DNA of 64,000 nt. Origin: Rhizobium grahamii CCGE 502. Its GTDB lineage: Bacteria > Pseudomonadota > Alphaproteobacteria > Rhizobiales > Rhizobiaceae. The stretch is taken from the NCBI RefSeq assembly GCF_000298315.2, contig NZ_AEYE02000029.1:186001-250000 (forward strand), given 5' to 3'. Below are positions 39,351 to 49,625 of this stretch, piece after piece. Each line of letters begins with the position of its first letter. The stretch's first letter is position 1. The translations under genes and the position numbers were made by a program. The notes beneath the pieces were generated by a model. That model ran no database searches. It was not told the DNA's origin and saw only the letters and a list, made by a program, of their open reading frames with translations.

Positions 39351-39863
39351 TTAACGGCTGAGGCTGATCGGCTGTCCGGTATTGGTCTGGCCGCTGAAGG
39401 CATTGTCGGCGGTCTTATAGACGCTGCCGATCTGGTTGCCGCTGCGGTCCTTGAGGAGGACCTGCTTGCCGGAGACTTCCCAGGAACCCATCGCTGTCAA
39501 CTCGCCGACGCAACCGCGCGTACCGCCGCGCGAGCCGCTGCCGAGATTGGTAAGCGTCAGGAACATGTCGCAGGAGCCGTTGACGCGCCAGCTGCCGACC
39601 ATCGATTCCTTGGTGACGTCCATTGCATTCGCAGCCATCGCACCCGGCTGACCACCAGCGACAGGTGCCGAGGTCGTCGGCGCGGCTGGGAACTGGGCGG
39701 AGCCGGAAGGCGGAGGAAGCTGCCCGCCCTGAACCGAGGGAACGGGCTGAGCCGTCAGCGGCGCGGGGGCAGAATAGCTTGCGTCATTATATGCGGTGCG
39801 CTGGCAGCCAGCTAACGACAGAATAACCACGAAACCTGTCGCCATATGTCTGAACTGCATCAT
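39351..39863 (-). CDS. Omp19-like outer-membrane lipoprotein with Inh protease-inhibitor domain
   Basis: 170 residues from ATG 39863, which has AGGAG five bases upstream. Lipobox LSLAGC gives lipidation near residue 20. Then a long Ala/Pro/Gln-rich linker and a C-terminal beta-barrel-like domain ([50 protein letters not shown]), which matches the AprI/Inh inhibitor fold of Brucella Omp19. Two cysteines likely form a disulfide. It probably protects envelope proteins from host or environmental proteases. Confidence 0.88.
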   Translation of the reverse strand: MMQFRHMATGFVVILSLAGCQRTAYNDASYSAPAPLTAQPVPSVQGGQLPPPSGSAQFPAAPTTSAPVAGGQPGAMAANAMDVTKESMVGSWRVNGSCDMFLTLTNLGSGSRGGTRGCVGELTAMGSWEVSGKQVLLKDRSGNQIGSVYKTADNAFSGQTNTGQPISLSR

Positions 39864-39917
39864 GATACTCCTGATCTTTCCAGTATTGTCCTGAAGTTGC
39901 CGCGCAATCACGGCGGA

Positions 39918-39945
39918 ATTATCTTGAAAGGCTGTGTTGAATCAA
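39918..39945 (-). promoter_or_regulatory. Candidate promoter of the Omp19-like gene
   Basis: Minus strand: TTGATT (39945-39940), 16 bases, GATAAT (39923-39918). It leaves a leader of about 48 bases before ATG 39863. Confidence 0.5.
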
Positions 39946-40039
39946 GCCAGCGCGAGGAGAAATTGTGTCGATGTGGGAGCATCGCCGTAACCCCGAGACA
40001 AATTTGGCGCAATCCCGGGCAAATCAAGGCTTCGTGACC

Positions 40040-40072
40040 GGATAAAGAAAAGGGCCGCATCTGCGGCCCTTT
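40040..40072 (-). terminator. Terminator of the sdh operon
   Basis: Minus strand, 11 bases after the sdhB stop: 11-bp stem AAAGGGCCGCA / TGCGGCCCTTT, minimal loop, followed by TTTTCTTT. Confidence 0.88.
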
Positions 40073-40082
40073 GCTGGATGGA

Positions 40083-40862
40083 TCAAACGCGACGCTCGAC
40101 CATCATCTTCTTGATTTCGGCGATCGCCTTCGCCGGGTTCAGACCCTTCGGGCAAGTCTGCGCACAGTTCATGATCGTGTGGCAGCGGTAGAGGCGGAAA
40201 GGATCTTCCAGATTATCGAGACGTTCGCCGGTTGCCTCGTCGCGGGAATCGATCAACCAGCGGTAGGCCTGCAAGAGAACGGCCGGACCGAGATAGCGGT
40301 CGCCGTTCCACCAGTAGCTTGGACAGGAGGTCGAGCAGCAGGCGCAGAGGATGCACTCGTAGAGGCCATCGAGCTTCTGGCGATCTTCGTGGCTCTGCTT
40401 CCATTCCTTGGCGGGCGTCGGCGAAACCGTCTTCAGCCACGGCTCGATCGAGCGATGCTGGGCATAGAAGTTGGTGAGATCAGGGACCAGATCCTTGACG
40501 ACAGGTAGGTGGGGCAGCGGATAGATCTTCACCGAGCCTTTGATCTCGTCCAGGCCCTTCGTGCAAGCAAGCGTATTGGTGCCGTCGATGTTCATCGCAC
40601 AGGAACCGCAGATGCCCTCGCGACAGGAACGGCGCAGCGTCAGCGTCGGATCGATGTTGTTCTTGATGTAGAGGAGACCGTCGAGCACCATCGGGCCGCA
40701 ATTATCGACATCGATATAGAAGGTGTCGATCGACGGGTTCTGGCCATCGTCGGGGCTCCAACGGTAGACGCGGAATTCGCGGGTATTCTTGGCGCCAGCC
40801 GGCTTCGGCCACACCTTGCCTTCGCGCATCTGGGAGTTCTTGGGAAGAGCGAGTTCAACCAT
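40083..40862 (-). CDS. sdhB: Succinate dehydrogenase iron-sulfur subunit
   Basis: 259 residues. Carries three clusters between FAD and quinone. Seen: [2Fe-2S] [22 protein letters not shown] (about 79-100), [4Fe-4S] [16 protein letters not shown] (about 168-182) and [3Fe-4S] [17 protein letters not shown] (about 226). Last gene of sdhC-sdhD-sdhA-sdhB. Confidence 0.98.
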   Translation of the reverse strand: MVELALPKNSQMREGKVWPKPAGAKNTREFRVYRWSPDDGQNPSIDTFYIDVDNCGPMVLDGLLYIKNNIDPTLTLRRSCREGICGSCAMNIDGTNTLACTKGLDEIKGSVKIYPLPHLPVVKDLVPDLTNFYAQHRSIEPWLKTVSPTPAKEWKQSHEDRQKLDGLYECILCACCSTSCPSYWWNGDRYLGPAVLLQAYRWLIDSRDEATGERLDNLEDPFRLYRCHTIMNCAQTCPKGLNPAKAIAEIKKMMVERRV

Positions 40863-40874
40863 GTCCAGTTCCTC

Positions 40875-42716
40875 TTAGTACACGCGAGCCTTGGGCGCGA
40901 TCTTCTTTGGATCGATGCCCTCTGCGATGAGCTCGGTGTGAACCGGGCGGTAGTCGAGCTTGACGTCGCCTGCGTCGTTGACCCAGGCGAGCGTGTGCTT
41001 GCGCCAGTTGACGTCGTCGCGGCCGGCGAATGCGCCTTCCGTGTAATCTTCGCGGGCGTGAGAACCGCGGCTCTCCTTGCGTGCTTCGGCCCCGTAGATC
41101 GTGGTGATGGCGTTGGCCATCAGGTTCTGCAGCTCGAGCGTTTCGACAAGGTCGGAGTTCCAGATCATCGAGCGATCGGTGACGTTGATGTCACGCATTT
41201 CCTGCCAGATGGCGGAGATGCGCTTGCAGCCCGACTCCAGCGATTCCTGTGTACGGAACACGGCAGCATCTTCCTGCATGGCGCGCTGCATCTTTTCGCG
41301 CAGCACCGCCGTCGGCGTACCGCCGCTGGCATGGCGCAGACCATCGAAGCGATCCATGATCTTGTCACAGGCAGCAACGTTGAGATGCGGGATCGGCGCA
41401 GCACGGTCGATGACCTCGCCGGCGCGGATCGCCGCGGCGCGGCCGAAGACCACGAGGTCGATCAGCGAGTTGGAGCCGAGGCGGTTGGCGCCGTGCACCG
41501 ACGCGCAGCCGGCTTCTCCGACCGCCATCAGGCCCGGAATGATCCGCTCGGGGTTGGAGCTGTCGGCGTTCAGCACTTCGCCCCAATAATTCGTCGGAAT
41601 GCCGCCCATGTTGTAGTGAACGGTCGGCAGAACCGGGATCGGCTCGCGCGTCACGTCGACGCCGGCGAAGATCTTGGCACTCTCGGAAATGCCCGGCAGG
41701 CGCTCGTGCAGAACGGCTGGATCGAGATGGTCGAGGTGCAGGAAGATATGGTCCTTGGCCTTGCCGACCCCGCGGCCTTCGCGGATTTCCAAAGTCATGC
41801 AGCGCGAGACGACGTCACGTGAGGCAAGGTCCTTCGCCGAAGGGGCATAGCGTTCCATGAAGCGCTCACCCTCGGAATTCACGAGGTAGCCGCCTTCGCC
41901 GCGCGCGCCTTCGGTGATCAGACAGCCCGAACCGTAGATGCCGGTCGGGTGGAACTGAACGAACTCCATGTCCTGCAAAGGCAGGCCGGCGCGGGCAACC
42001 ATGCCACCGCCGTCGCCGGTGCAGGTGTGCGCCGAGGTCGCCGAGAAATAGGCGCGGCCGTAACCGCCGGTCGCCAGCACCACCATCTTGGCGGCGAAGC
42101 GATGGATCGTGCCGTCGTCCAGGCACCAGGCGACAACGCCGGTGCAGCGGCTGCCGTCATCCGACATGATCAGGTCGAGCGCGAAATACTCGATGAAGAA
42201 TTCGGCGTTGTTGCGCAGCGACTGGCCATAGAGCGTGTGCAGGATGGCATGGCCGGTACGGTCGGCAACCGCGCAGGTGCGCTGTACCGGCGGGCCTTCG
42301 CCGTAGTTTTGCATGTGGCCGCCGAACGGGCGCTGGTAGATCTTGCCCTCTTCGTTGCGCGAGAAGGGGACGCCGTAGTGCTCGAGCTCATAGACCGCCT
42401 TCGGCGCTTCCATGGTCAGATACTGCATGGCGTCGACGTCGCCGAGCCAGTCGGAGCCCTTGACGGTGTCGTAGAGATGCCACTGCCAGCTGTCAGGCGT
42501 CATGTTGCGCAGCGAAGCGGCGATACCGCCCTGGGCGGCGACCGTGTGCGAGCGGGTCGGGAATACCTTCGTGATGCAGGCAGTCTTGAAGCCCTGCTCG
42601 GCCATGCCGAGGGTGGCGCGAAGACCAGCGCCGCCGGCGCCGACGACGATCACATCATAAGAGTGATCGACGTATTTGTAGGCCTTCCTATTCTGAGCGG
42701 GTGAAGTCGGTGCCAT
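40875..42716 (-). CDS. sdhA: Succinate dehydrogenase flavoprotein subunit
   Basis: 613 residues. Oxidises succinate to fumarate. Seen: FAD motif [11 protein letters not shown], covalent-FAD His57 in [34 protein letters not shown] and the active-site [10 protein letters not shown] and [11 protein letters not shown]-like [16 protein letters not shown]. Starts 7 bases after sdhD. Confidence 0.98.
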   Translation of the reverse strand: MAPTSPAQNRKAYKYVDHSYDVIVVGAGGAGLRATLGMAEQGFKTACITKVFPTRSHTVAAQGGIAASLRNMTPDSWQWHLYDTVKGSDWLGDVDAMQYLTMEAPKAVYELEHYGVPFSRNEEGKIYQRPFGGHMQNYGEGPPVQRTCAVADRTGHAILHTLYGQSLRNNAEFFIEYFALDLIMSDDGSRCTGVVAWCLDDGTIHRFAAKMVVLATGGYGRAYFSATSAHTCTGDGGGMVARAGLPLQDMEFVQFHPTGIYGSGCLITEGARGEGGYLVNSEGERFMERYAPSAKDLASRDVVSRCMTLEIREGRGVGKAKDHIFLHLDHLDPAVLHERLPGISESAKIFAGVDVTREPIPVLPTVHYNMGGIPTNYWGEVLNADSSNPERIIPGLMAVGEAGCASVHGANRLGSNSLIDLVVFGRAAAIRAGEVIDRAAPIPHLNVAACDKIMDRFDGLRHASGGTPTAVLREKMQRAMQEDAAVFRTQESLESGCKRISAIWQEMRDINVTDRSMIWNSDLVETLELQNLMANAITTIYGAEARKESRGSHAREDYTEGAFAGRDDVNWRKHTLAWVNDAGDVKLDYRPVHTELIAEGIDPKKIAPKARVY

Positions 42717-42723
42717 GATACGG

Positions 42724-43104
42724 TTATCCTACGAAAGCAATTTTCAGAATGGCGAAGAGACAGAGCCCCGCCATCAGGATCGAAAAGAAGGTGTTCAGCA
42801 TCAGAAGGCCGATCTTGGCGAATTCGCCATGAACGTAGTCCTCGATGATGACCTGCATGCCGAGCCGCATGTGAATGACGCCGGAAACGACCATCAGGCC
42901 CATCACGACCGCAACGAGCGGGTTCGACAGAGCGTGAACGACATCGGAGTACGGCTCGCCTGCGTGAACGATCATGAAAATGATGAAGAAGAGAAAAAGC
43001 GGCACATTGGCAACCGCCGTGACGCGCTGACGCCAGAAATGATCGGTTCCTTCCTTGGCCGAGCCAAGGCCGCGAACCTTACCCAGGGGGGTGCGCATAT
43101 CCAT
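42724..43104 (-). CDS. sdhD: Succinate dehydrogenase membrane anchor subunit D
   Basis: 126 residues from ATG 43104 ([27 protein letters not shown]). Three membrane helices; the heme and quinone region is [19 protein letters not shown] much longer open frame upstream overlaps sdhC and is rejected. Starts 11 bases after the sdhC stop. Confidence 0.94.
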   Translation of the reverse strand: MDMRTPLGKVRGLGSAKEGTDHFWRQRVTAVANVPLFLFFIIFMIVHAGEPYSDVVHALSNPLVAVVMGLMVVSGVIHMRLGMQVIIEDYVHGEFAKIGLLMLNTFFSILMAGLCLFAILKIAFVG

Positions 43105-43115
43105 GAGAACAACCT

Positions 43116-43511
43116 TCAGAAGCGAATAAGGAAGCCGATCACCCAGACCAGCACGGTCAGACAGAGCGATATGACGATCGAGGCCTGGGCCATCTTGGTC
43201 GAGACTTCTTTGTCGAAGCCGTGACCGAGATCCCAGACGAAGTGACGGAAACCACCAACCATGTGGTGCAGAAGCGCCCAGGTGTAGCCGAGCAGCACGA
43301 GCTTGCCGACGATGCTCCCGAGGATCCAGTTCACCCAATCATAGTAGGCCTGACCGGTCGCAGCCGCGATCAGCCACCAGGCGACCAGCAGTGTGCCGAC
43401 GTAAAGAGCGCCACCGGTAATGCGGTGAACGATCGACATGACCATGGTGGGGATTGGTTTGTAAATTTGCAAATGCGGCGACAGGGGCCGGTTATTTGTC
43501 ACATTCGCCAT
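43116..43511 (-). CDS. sdhC: Succinate dehydrogenase cytochrome b556 subunit
   Basis: 131 residues from ATG 43511 ([18 protein letters not shown]), with GAGG six bases upstream. Three helices; SIVHRITG and [17 protein letters not shown] hold the quinone-site Ser/Arg and the heme-ligand His. First gene of sdhCDAB. Confidence 0.95.
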   Translation of the reverse strand: MANVTNNRPLSPHLQIYKPIPTMVMSIVHRITGGALYVGTLLVAWWLIAAATGQAYYDWVNWILGSIVGKLVLLGYTWALLHHMVGGFRHFVWDLGHGFDKEVSTKMAQASIVISLCLTVLVWVIGFLIRF

Positions 43512-43823
43512 CAGAACCTCGCGGCGTCTTCTCTGCGCTCCCGACATCAGGAAGCATTCAAGGCGATCACACGAAGGACAAATTTGTTTGTGTGCGTCGC
43601 ATCAATGGCGACGTTTAATCACGTAAGCCCCTAACGACAAGTATAATTGCAACCCCAATTTAATTTAATCGATTTGCGTCTCTGGGTGGCGCGAACTGCG
43701 CTTGACGGCCGGCCTGTTTCCCGACGCAACCGGCATGTAGGGGTGTCTTCTGGACAATTAGCTGCTTTTGGCGCATTTTGCTGTTAACGCTTTGTTAACA
43801 GTTCCATTTTGGAGATCCGCGCG
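43512..43823. promoter_or_regulatory. 312-base divergent intergenic region between sdhC and a secreted-protein gene
   Basis: AT-rich core at 43640-43680 with -10-like hexamers on both strands: TATACT (minus, 43645-43640) and TATAAT (plus, 43642-43647). -35 partners are weak. Near the plus-strand gene a TTAA-N7-TTAAC motif lies at 43784-43799. No open frame or RNA gene is evident. Confidence 0.45.
43784..43799 (+). promoter_or_regulatory. CtrA-type box
   Basis: TTAA-CGCTTTG-TTAAC, an exact match to the alphaproteobacterial CtrA consensus TTAA-N7-TTAAC, 24 bases upstream of the ATG at 43824. Confidence 0.5.
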
Positions 43824-44360
43824 ATGCTGAAGCTTGCCTCCGTGCTCGTTTCCCTTGCCGCTGCCGCTTTGATCGCAATGCCGACCTCCGCCGGCGACTT
43901 CGGCCACAATTCGTTCTCTCGCCACGGTGGCAAGGTTTTCATTGGGCATCGTACTCCCATGATCCTCGGCCGGCCGTTTCGTGGCTTAAACCATGGCCGA
44001 CCACATTTCGCCGATGGATATGGCCGGTTCGGCTATGGCCACAGGCGCACACCTTTGATCAAGCGCGCCTCGTTTCCTTATCGCGGCTACAACGGCTATG
44101 GCGGCGGTTACGGCGGTTATGGTGGACGCAATGTCATCGTCGTCGTTGCACCACAGAGCGGCGGAAGCGTAGGCGGCACCTATGCGGGATCATCCTACGT
44201 CTACGACAGCGATGGCGGAACTTACGCGGTCGGCAGCAACTATGGCTTTCCGGTGCAAGTCCAAACCACCGGTCTGGCGCCAATGGCCAAGGTCATCAGC
44301 GTGACGGCAAAGAGCAGCGCTTGCTCCTACGAGGCAGGTGTTTGTGTGATCAGGCCGTGA
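43824..44360 (+). CDS. Secreted Gly/Tyr-rich hypothetical protein
   Basis: 178 residues from ATG 43824, which has GGAG nine bases upstream. Signal peptide MLKLASVLVSLAAAALIAMP with a likely cut after TSA. The middle is rich in Gly, Tyr and Arg (FPYRGYNGYGGGYGGYGGRN), then VIVVVAPQSGGS and a C-terminal CSYEAGVCVIRP with two Cys that may pair. Not recognised beyond a low-complexity envelope protein. Its 3' end overlaps the convergent methyltransferase gene by 11 bases. Confidence 0.72.
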   Translation: MLKLASVLVSLAAAALIAMPTSAGDFGHNSFSRHGGKVFIGHRTPMILGRPFRGLNHGRPHFADGYGRFGYGHRRTPLIKRASFPYRGYNGYGGGYGGYGGRNVIVVVAPQSGGSVGGTYAGSSYVYDSDGGTYAVGSNYGFPVQVQTTGLAPMAKVISVTAKSSACSYEAGVCVIRP

Positions 44361-44997
44361 ACCGCCAAACAGTTGTTTTCTTCACCTCGCTGTCCTCAAG
44401 TGCCCGCGTAACCGGGACTTGATAGGCTGCGCAGAATTCCAGGCGCTTCCTGGGAAGGTAGGCGCGGCCCGGATCGCCGACGAAGACCGTGATCCCTTGG
44501 CGGCTGAGCGTCTCGAACCACGGAACGATCGCCGCAGCAAAATCGCTGTCGTAGAAGACGTCGCCGGCGAGCAGAATATCTGTGTCGACGTGAGTGCCGA
44601 TCAGATCAGCATCGCTGAAGTCGACGTCGACCTTGTTCAGTCCCGTGTTGAGCCGCACGGCGGTTTTGGTCCACGGATCGATGTCGGCGGCAATAACCTT
44701 CGTCGCTCCGGCCATTTTTGCCGCGATCGCGACAAGGCCGGAGCCCGTGGCGAAATCGATAACGCGCTTGCCGGCAACAGTCTGGGGATGGTCGAGTATG
44801 TACCGCGCCAGTCCCTGACCGCCCGCCCAGGCGAACGCCCAGAACGGAGGCGGCAGACCGATCTCCGCGAGTTCATCTTCCGTCTTGAGCCACAAGTCAT
44901 GGGCTTCGTCTGCCAGATGCAGCCGAATCTCCGGCACATGCGGCGGCGCCATCACGCCGGTATTGGCGCGGATGAAGATTTCTGGATCGGTCTTCAA
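44350..44997 (-). CDS. Class I SAM-dependent methyltransferase (ETF-beta lysine methyltransferase-like)
   Basis: 215 residues. Seen: FWAFAWAGGQGLARYILDHP, SAM motif VIDFATGSGLVAIAAKMAGATKVIAADIDP, and ILLAGDVFYD. This pattern matches the PrmA/ETFBKMT group of protein lysine methyltransferases (known in Agrobacterium and mitochondria for the electron-transfer-flavoprotein beta subunit). The precise target is inferred, not shown. Upstream of EVE and YciI genes on the same strand in tandem order. Confidence 0.82.
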   Translation of the reverse strand: MKTDPEIFIRANTGVMAPPHVPEIRLHLADEAHDLWLKTEDELAEIGLPPPFWAFAWAGGQGLARYILDHPQTVAGKRVIDFATGSGLVAIAAKMAGATKVIAADIDPWTKTAVRLNTGLNKVDVDFSDADLIGTHVDTDILLAGDVFYDSDFAAAIVPWFETLSRQGITVFVGDPGRAYLPRKRLEFCAAYQVPVTRALEDSEVKKTTVWRFTA

Positions 44998-45004
44998 TGG
45001 TCGC

Positions 45005-45442
45005 TCAACGCGGCGGATTGTCGAGCCCGCCCAAGCGGCAGATCTCCAGATACTCCTCGTCCGTGACCGGCTGGACCGAAAGTCGCATGGAGGTGACGAG
45101 CGACATCTTGGCGAACTTCTCGTTGGCCTTGATGTCCTTCAGCGAGACCGGCTTGGGGATGTCGCAGACGGCGCGAATATCGACGCAGTCCCAGCGGTCA
45201 TCGCCCTTGGCGGTCGAGTCAGGATGAGACAGTGCGCAGACCTCGACGATACCGACGATCTCGAGGCCCTCGTTGGAGTGATAGAAGAAGCCCTTGTCGC
45301 CCAGCTGCATCGCCCGCATGTTGTTGCGCGCGAGATAGTTCCGGACGCCGGTCCATTCGGTGCCCTTCTCGCCGGCAGCCTTTTGCTGCTCCCACGACCA
45401 GGAGGCGGGTTCGGATTTGTAAAGCCAATGCGCCACGCTCAT
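45005..45442 (-). CDS. EVE-domain protein
   Basis: 145 residues from ATG 45442, overlapping the upstream YciI stop as ATGA. Seen: AHWLYKSEPASWSW, WTGVRNYLARNNMRAMQLGDKGFFYHSNEG, and SLVTSMRLSVQPVTDEEY, the standard single EVE (PUA-like) domain. EVE proteins bind modified bases in DNA or RNA; a housekeeping role linked to RNA modification is likely but unproven. Confidence 0.9.
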   Translation of the reverse strand: MSVAHWLYKSEPASWSWEQQKAAGEKGTEWTGVRNYLARNNMRAMQLGDKGFFYHSNEGLEIVGIVEVCALSHPDSTAKGDDRWDCVDIRAVCDIPKPVSLKDIKANEKFAKMSLVTSMRLSVQPVTDEEYLEICRLGGLDNPPR

Positions 45443-45732
45443 GCCTCCGGATTGTTGAAGACCCAATTGAAGGGCTTGATATCGACACTCTCAAAGAGGC
45501 CGGCCTTGGTGTAGGGATCGCTGTCGGCCAGCGCCTTCGCTGCTTCGATCGTATCTGCATGAATGATGACGAGGCTGCCGCAGGGCTTGCCTTCGGCATC
45601 CAGAAACGGGCCGGCCATCTTCAGTACACCCTCGGCACTGAGCTTGTTGAGGTGCTCCACGTGGGCGGGTCTCGCCTCCATGCGAACGTTGAGATGATCG
45701 GGTTTATCCTTGCAGAGGAGAGCAAAAAGCAT
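45439..45732 (-). CDS. YciI family protein
   Basis: 97 residues. Seen: LFALLCKDKPDHLNVRMEARPAHVEHLNKL and GSLVIIHADTIEAAKALADSDPYTKAGLFESVDIKPFNWV, with the conserved His and Asp-Pro of the YciI fold. Unlike the copy between sucA and sucB this is a close match to typical YciI. It couples to the EVE gene; the EVE-YciI pair downstream of gpsA-tsaD is common in rhizobia as far as I recall. Confidence 0.9.
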   Translation of the reverse strand: MLFALLCKDKPDHLNVRMEARPAHVEHLNKLSAEGVLKMAGPFLDAEGKPCGSLVIIHADTIEAAKALADSDPYTKAGLFESVDIKPFNWVFNNPEA

Positions 45733-45742
45733 ATCGGAACTC

Positions 45743-46726
45743 CTATTCAGTCGTTATCGGACGCGTCATAAGCTGATCGATGGCCTCGGCAATGCCGAGC
45801 TTGCCTTCGATGATGGCGGACACGGCATCGGTAATTGGCATGCTGACACCAAGCGACTGTGCCAGACGCGATGCCACGGCCGCTGCAAAAGCGCCCTCCA
45901 CGAGTTCGCCATGAGAGGGGTCGACGGTCTCGCCACGACCAAGGGCAATGCCGAAGCGAAGATTGCGCGACTGGTGGCTGGTCGCCGTCAAGACCAGATC
46001 ACCAAGGCCGGAGAGGCCAGGCACAGTATCCGCCTGCCCGCCTTTGGCGACGACAAACCGCGACATCTCGGCAAGCCCTCGGGCAATTAGCGCCGCGCGC
46101 GCAGAGTCACCGATCCCCGCGCCCTCCACGATCCCGCAGGCGATCGCCAGAACGTTCTTCAGCGCACCGCCAAGCTGGACGCCGATCCGATCAGATGAGG
46201 CATAGAGCCGGAACGTCCGCCCGGAAATGGCGTGGGCCAGCCTTTCGGCCACATCCATGTCCGATGCAGCGATCGCCATCGCTGTCGGCAATCCCTTTGC
46301 GATATCGGCAGCAAAGCCAGGCCCCGATAGCACGGCAACGGGGTGACCCGGAATTTCGCGCTCCAGCATGTCGGTCAAGAGGTTGCCTGTCGCCCTCTCG
46401 ATGCCCTTGGCGCAGGTCACCACAACGGCATTGCTTGCGAGATAGGGTCGGTACTGCCTCGCCGCATCCGCCTGTGCCTGCGACGGCATCGCGAAGAGCA
46501 CGATGTCAGCATCGGAAATCGCATCCGGTTCGGCGGAAAAGCCAAGCGACTCCGGCAAGGCAATGCCCGGCAAGGCCGCGTCATGCCGATGCTCGGCCTT
46601 CAGGTCGGCGATCAACTCAGGATCGCGGCCGACCAGCGTCACCGCATTGCGCTCGGTGAGGGCAATCACTGCGGCAAGCGCCGTTCCAAAGGCGCCAGCG
46701 CCGATGACAGCAATCTTTTCGCTCAT
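45743..46726 (-). CDS. gpsA: Glycerol-3-phosphate dehydrogenase [NAD(P)+]
   Basis: 327 residues. Makes sn-glycerol-3-phosphate for phospholipids. Seen: [12 protein letters not shown] (about 6-17), [16 protein letters not shown], the catalytic Lys in [14 protein letters not shown] and [14 protein letters not shown], all characteristic. Its ATG overlaps the tsaD stop (ATGA). Confidence 0.96.
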   Translation of the reverse strand: MSEKIAVIGAGAFGTALAAVIALTERNAVTLVGRDPELIADLKAEHRHDAALPGIALPESLGFSAEPDAISDADIVLFAMPSQAQADAARQYRPYLASNAVVVTCAKGIERATGNLLTDMLEREIPGHPVAVLSGPGFAADIAKGLPTAMAIAASDMDVAERLAHAISGRTFRLYASSDRIGVQLGGALKNVLAIACGIVEGAGIGDSARAALIARGLAEMSRFVVAKGGQADTVPGLSGLGDLVLTATSHQSRNLRFGIALGRGETVDPSHGELVEGAFAAAVASRLAQSLGVSMPITDAVSAIIEGKLGIAEAIDQLMTRPITTE

Positions 46727-47820
46727 GCTTTCGCTCCACGCTTGCCGAAGCCAAGCAATGTCTCGGCATTTGAATCCAGCGGCCAGCGCGAGCGCGGCTG
46801 CACATCGAGATCATCCGGTGCGACGCCCGTTGCCATGCGCTCCAGACCTGCCCAGGCAATCATCACCGCGTTATCCGTGCACAAATGCAGCGGCGGCGCG
46901 ACGAAACGAAAGCCATGCTTGTCGCAAAGCGACTGCAGGGTACTGCGAACCTCCAGATTGGCCGCAACCCCACCGGCAACCACAAGTGCCGGTCCGCCGT
47001 CAACATTTGGGAACTCGGCCGTGAAGCGCGCGAGCCCACGACCAATGCGATCCTTCAGGGTCCGTGAGATCGCTTTCTGGAAGGAGGCGCAGATGTCCGC
47101 GACATCCCGCTCCGTCAACGGTGCGATGTCGCTCGCCGCCTGACGCACGGCCGTCTTCAGACCGGAGAACGAGAAATTGAGCTTTGCTTCTCCGACCAGC
47201 GGTCGCGGAAAGTTGAACCGATCGGGGTTACCGCTCTTGGCGGCGCGCTCGACCGCGGGTCCGCCAGGATAGGGCAAGCTCAGCAATTTCGCCGTCTTGT
47301 CGAAAGCCTCACCGAGCGCATCGTCGATCGTTGTGCCCCAGCGTTCGTATTGTCCGACGCCGCGCACGAGAATAAGCTGCGTATGTCCGCCGGACACGAG
47401 CAGCATCAGATAGGGAAATGCAAGCCCGTCCGTCAGCCGCGCCGTCAATGCATGCCCTTCGAGGTGATTGACCGCATAGAGCGGTTTCCCGGACGCCTTG
47501 GCGATCGCTTTGCCGGTCATGAGCCCGACGAGCAGACCACCGATCAGCCCAGGCCCCGAGGTTGCCGCGATGGCATCGATATCGGAGAGCGACACATTGG
47601 CGCGTTTCAAGGCCTCGTCGATCAGCGTATCGAGGGCCTCGACATGGGCGCGCGCAGCGATCTCGGGCACTACGCCGCCGTAAGCGCTATGCTCTTCGAG
47701 CTGGCTCAAGACAACGTCCGAGCGCACCGTCGGCTGGCCGTCGACGGCACGCTCGACCACTGCCGCGGCGGTTTCGTCGCAGCTTGTTTCGATGCCGAGG
47801 ATGCGTAGAAAGGGCGCCAT
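46723..47820 (-). CDS. tsaD: tRNA N6-threonylcarbamoyladenosine transferase TsaD
   Basis: 365 residues from ATG 47820 ([22 protein letters not shown]); the longer frame overlaps hemC and is rejected. Seen: the ASKHA fold start, the metal-binding HLEGH in [23 protein letters not shown] and [13 protein letters not shown]. It catalyses the last step of t6A37 formation on ANN-decoding tRNAs. Divergent from hemC with only 67 bases between starts. Confidence 0.95.
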   Translation of the reverse strand: MAPFLRILGIETSCDETAAAVVERAVDGQPTVRSDVVLSQLEEHSAYGGVVPEIAARAHVEALDTLIDEALKRANVSLSDIDAIAATSGPGLIGGLLVGLMTGKAIAKASGKPLYAVNHLEGHALTARLTDGLAFPYLMLLVSGGHTQLILVRGVGQYERWGTTIDDALGEAFDKTAKLLSLPYPGGPAVERAAKSGNPDRFNFPRPLVGEAKLNFSFSGLKTAVRQAASDIAPLTERDVADICASFQKAISRTLKDRIGRGLARFTAEFPNVDGGPALVVAGGVAANLEVRSTLQSLCDKHGFRFVAPPLHLCTDNAVMIAWAGLERMATGVAPDDLDVQPRSRWPLDSNAETLLGFGKRGAKA

Positions 47821-47887
47821 GAAACCTGATCGTTGATTGCGATGGGTCTTAAACCCGTTTACGAGGAACTCCGGTAACAACGGATCA

Positions 47888-48823
47888 ATGCGGATGCAAA
47901 CAAAACCTTTCCGGATCGGCACCCGAGGCAGCCCGCTGGCGCTCGCCCAGGCTCACGAAGCCCGTGACAGGCTGATGGCAGCGCACGGGCTTCCCGCAGA
48001 GATGTTCGAAATCGTCGTTCTCAGCACCAAGGGCGATCGCATCACCGACCGCTCGCTGGCCGAGATCGGCGGCAAGGGGCTTTTCACCGAAGAACTGGAA
48101 CAGCAGCTTGCAAGTGGCGACCTCGACATCGCCGTGCATTCCGCCAAGGACATGCCGACGCGACTTCCGGAGAGGCTCTGTCTTTCCGCTTACTTGCCAC
48201 GCGAGGATGTCCGTGACGCGGTGATCGGGCGAACGGCACCGAAGCTGATTGATTTGCCGCACGGCGCAACCGTTGGCTCTTCGTCGCTCCGCCGCCAGGC
48301 GCTGATCCGCAGAATGCGGCCCGACATCAACGTCATTACCTTTCGCGGCCTCGTCGATACGCGACTGAGAAAGTTGCAGGAAGGCCAGGTCGATGCCACG
48401 CTGCTTGCGCTCGCCGGCTTGAAGCGGCTCGGCAAGGTTGAGGTGATCACAGATATTCTTTCGGCGGAGACCTTTCCGCCCGCGCCGGCTCAAGGGGCAA
48501 TCTGCATCGAGAGCCGTATCGGCGACGCCCGCATCGACGACCTGCTTGCTCCCATCAATGATGCGGCGACCTTCGACGCAGTTTCCTGTGAAAGGGCTTT
48601 TCTCGCCGCTTTGGATGGCTCCTGCCGCACGCCAATCGGCGGCTATGCCATTTGTGAAGGCGACCAGGTTCGCTTTTCCGGCCTGATCATCACACCTGAC
48701 GGTCGCAATCAGCACGCTGTCAGCGTCGACGGCCACAGGCGCGACGCGGCGGCCCTGGGCACCCGTGCGGGGCAGGAAATCCGCGCACGCGCCGGCAGCA
48801 GCTTCTTCAACGACTGGAGTTAG
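47888..48823 (+). CDS. hemC: Hydroxymethylbilane synthase (porphobilinogen deaminase)
   Basis: 311 residues from ATG 47888, or 309 from ATG 47894. Polymerises four porphobilinogens. Seen: [44 protein letters not shown] and the dipyrromethane-cofactor cysteine Cys246 in [12 protein letters not shown]. Followed after 6 bases by hemD. Confidence 0.96.
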   Translation: MRMQTKPFRIGTRGSPLALAQAHEARDRLMAAHGLPAEMFEIVVLSTKGDRITDRSLAEIGGKGLFTEELEQQLASGDLDIAVHSAKDMPTRLPERLCLSAYLPREDVRDAVIGRTAPKLIDLPHGATVGSSSLRRQALIRRMRPDINVITFRGLVDTRLRKLQEGQVDATLLALAGLKRLGKVEVITDILSAETFPPAPAQGAICIESRIGDARIDDLLAPINDAATFDAVSCERAFLAALDGSCRTPIGGYAICEGDQVRFSGLIITPDGRNQHAVSVDGHRRDAAALGTRAGQEIRARAGSSFFNDWS

Positions 48824-48829
48824 CTTCCG

Positions 48830-49537
48830 ATGCGCGTGCTCGTGACCCGTCCTCAGCATTCGGGCGAGCGCACCGCCAAGCGCCTTCGCGAGCTAGGACA
48901 CGAGCCGATATTGCTGCCCCTGTCGCGACCGGTTCACGACGCCAGTGCGGCGCTGCGCGGCTTAAGCACGACCAAGGGCAGCATAGCGATCACCAGTGCC
49001 GAAGCAATCAGGGCGCTTACATCGCATGCAGCCGAACTTGCCATCCATCGCGCGCGCGCCGTCTTTGCGGTCGGCGATGCAACGGCCGAAGAAGCGCGGA
49101 CGATCGGTTTTACCTCCGTCACCGCATCGAGCGGCAGTGGCATCGAGCTTGCCGAGACAATCGCGAAACAGGCGGGCGGCGCTGTCGTCTATCTCGCCGG
49201 GTCGCCAAGAGCAGCGACCTTCGAGAAGCGCGCGAATGAAATCGGCCTGCAGATCGTCGTCGTAGAATGTTATCGGATGGAGCCGATCGACCCCGCACCT
49301 CAAACGTTGGAAACGATCTTCACCCATCAGCGGCCCGACGCGATCCTCCTCTATTCGCGCCAAACGGCTAAAAATTTCGTCCGCGCGGCCGCGGCGCAGA
49401 TGCAGGACGGCAGTATGGACGGAATGCGCTTCCTTTGCCTCAGCAAATCCGTCGCGGAGGTGATCCCCGCGTCGCTGCAGAGTACCGTAAGCATTGCGGA
49501 GATGCCGGAAGAGCGCAGCCTTTTGTCGCTCCTTTGA
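48830..49537 (+). CDS. hemD: Uroporphyrinogen-III synthase
   Basis: 235 residues of the poorly conserved HemD fold. It cyclises hydroxymethylbilane with D-ring inversion. Seen: MRVLVTRPQHSGERTAKRLRELGHEPILLPL at the start and a mid-region PDAILLYSRQTAKNF. The position right after hemC is strong support. Confidence 0.92.
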   Translation: MRVLVTRPQHSGERTAKRLRELGHEPILLPLSRPVHDASAALRGLSTTKGSIAITSAEAIRALTSHAAELAIHRARAVFAVGDATAEEARTIGFTSVTASSGSGIELAETIAKQAGGAVVYLAGSPRAATFEKRANEIGLQIVVVECYRMEPIDPAPQTLETIFTHQRPDAILLYSRQTAKNFVRAAAAQMQDGSMDGMRFLCLSKSVAEVIPASLQSTVSIAEMPEERSLLSLL

Positions 49538-49625
49538 ATGCGAGCGCGCCCAAATTTTATCTAACCTCTTTCCTTGAATAGCATCACTGACTAGTTTCGT
49601 TGCAATGCATCAGTAAGAGGATCTC

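Noticed and set aside
40509-41822. 437-codon open frame opposite sdhB/sdhA
   Set aside because: Antisense across two conserved genes and their junction; no plausible product.
43105-43338. 78-codon N-terminal extension of sdhD
   Set aside because: It overlaps sdhC out of frame; SdhD proteins begin at [12 protein letters not shown].
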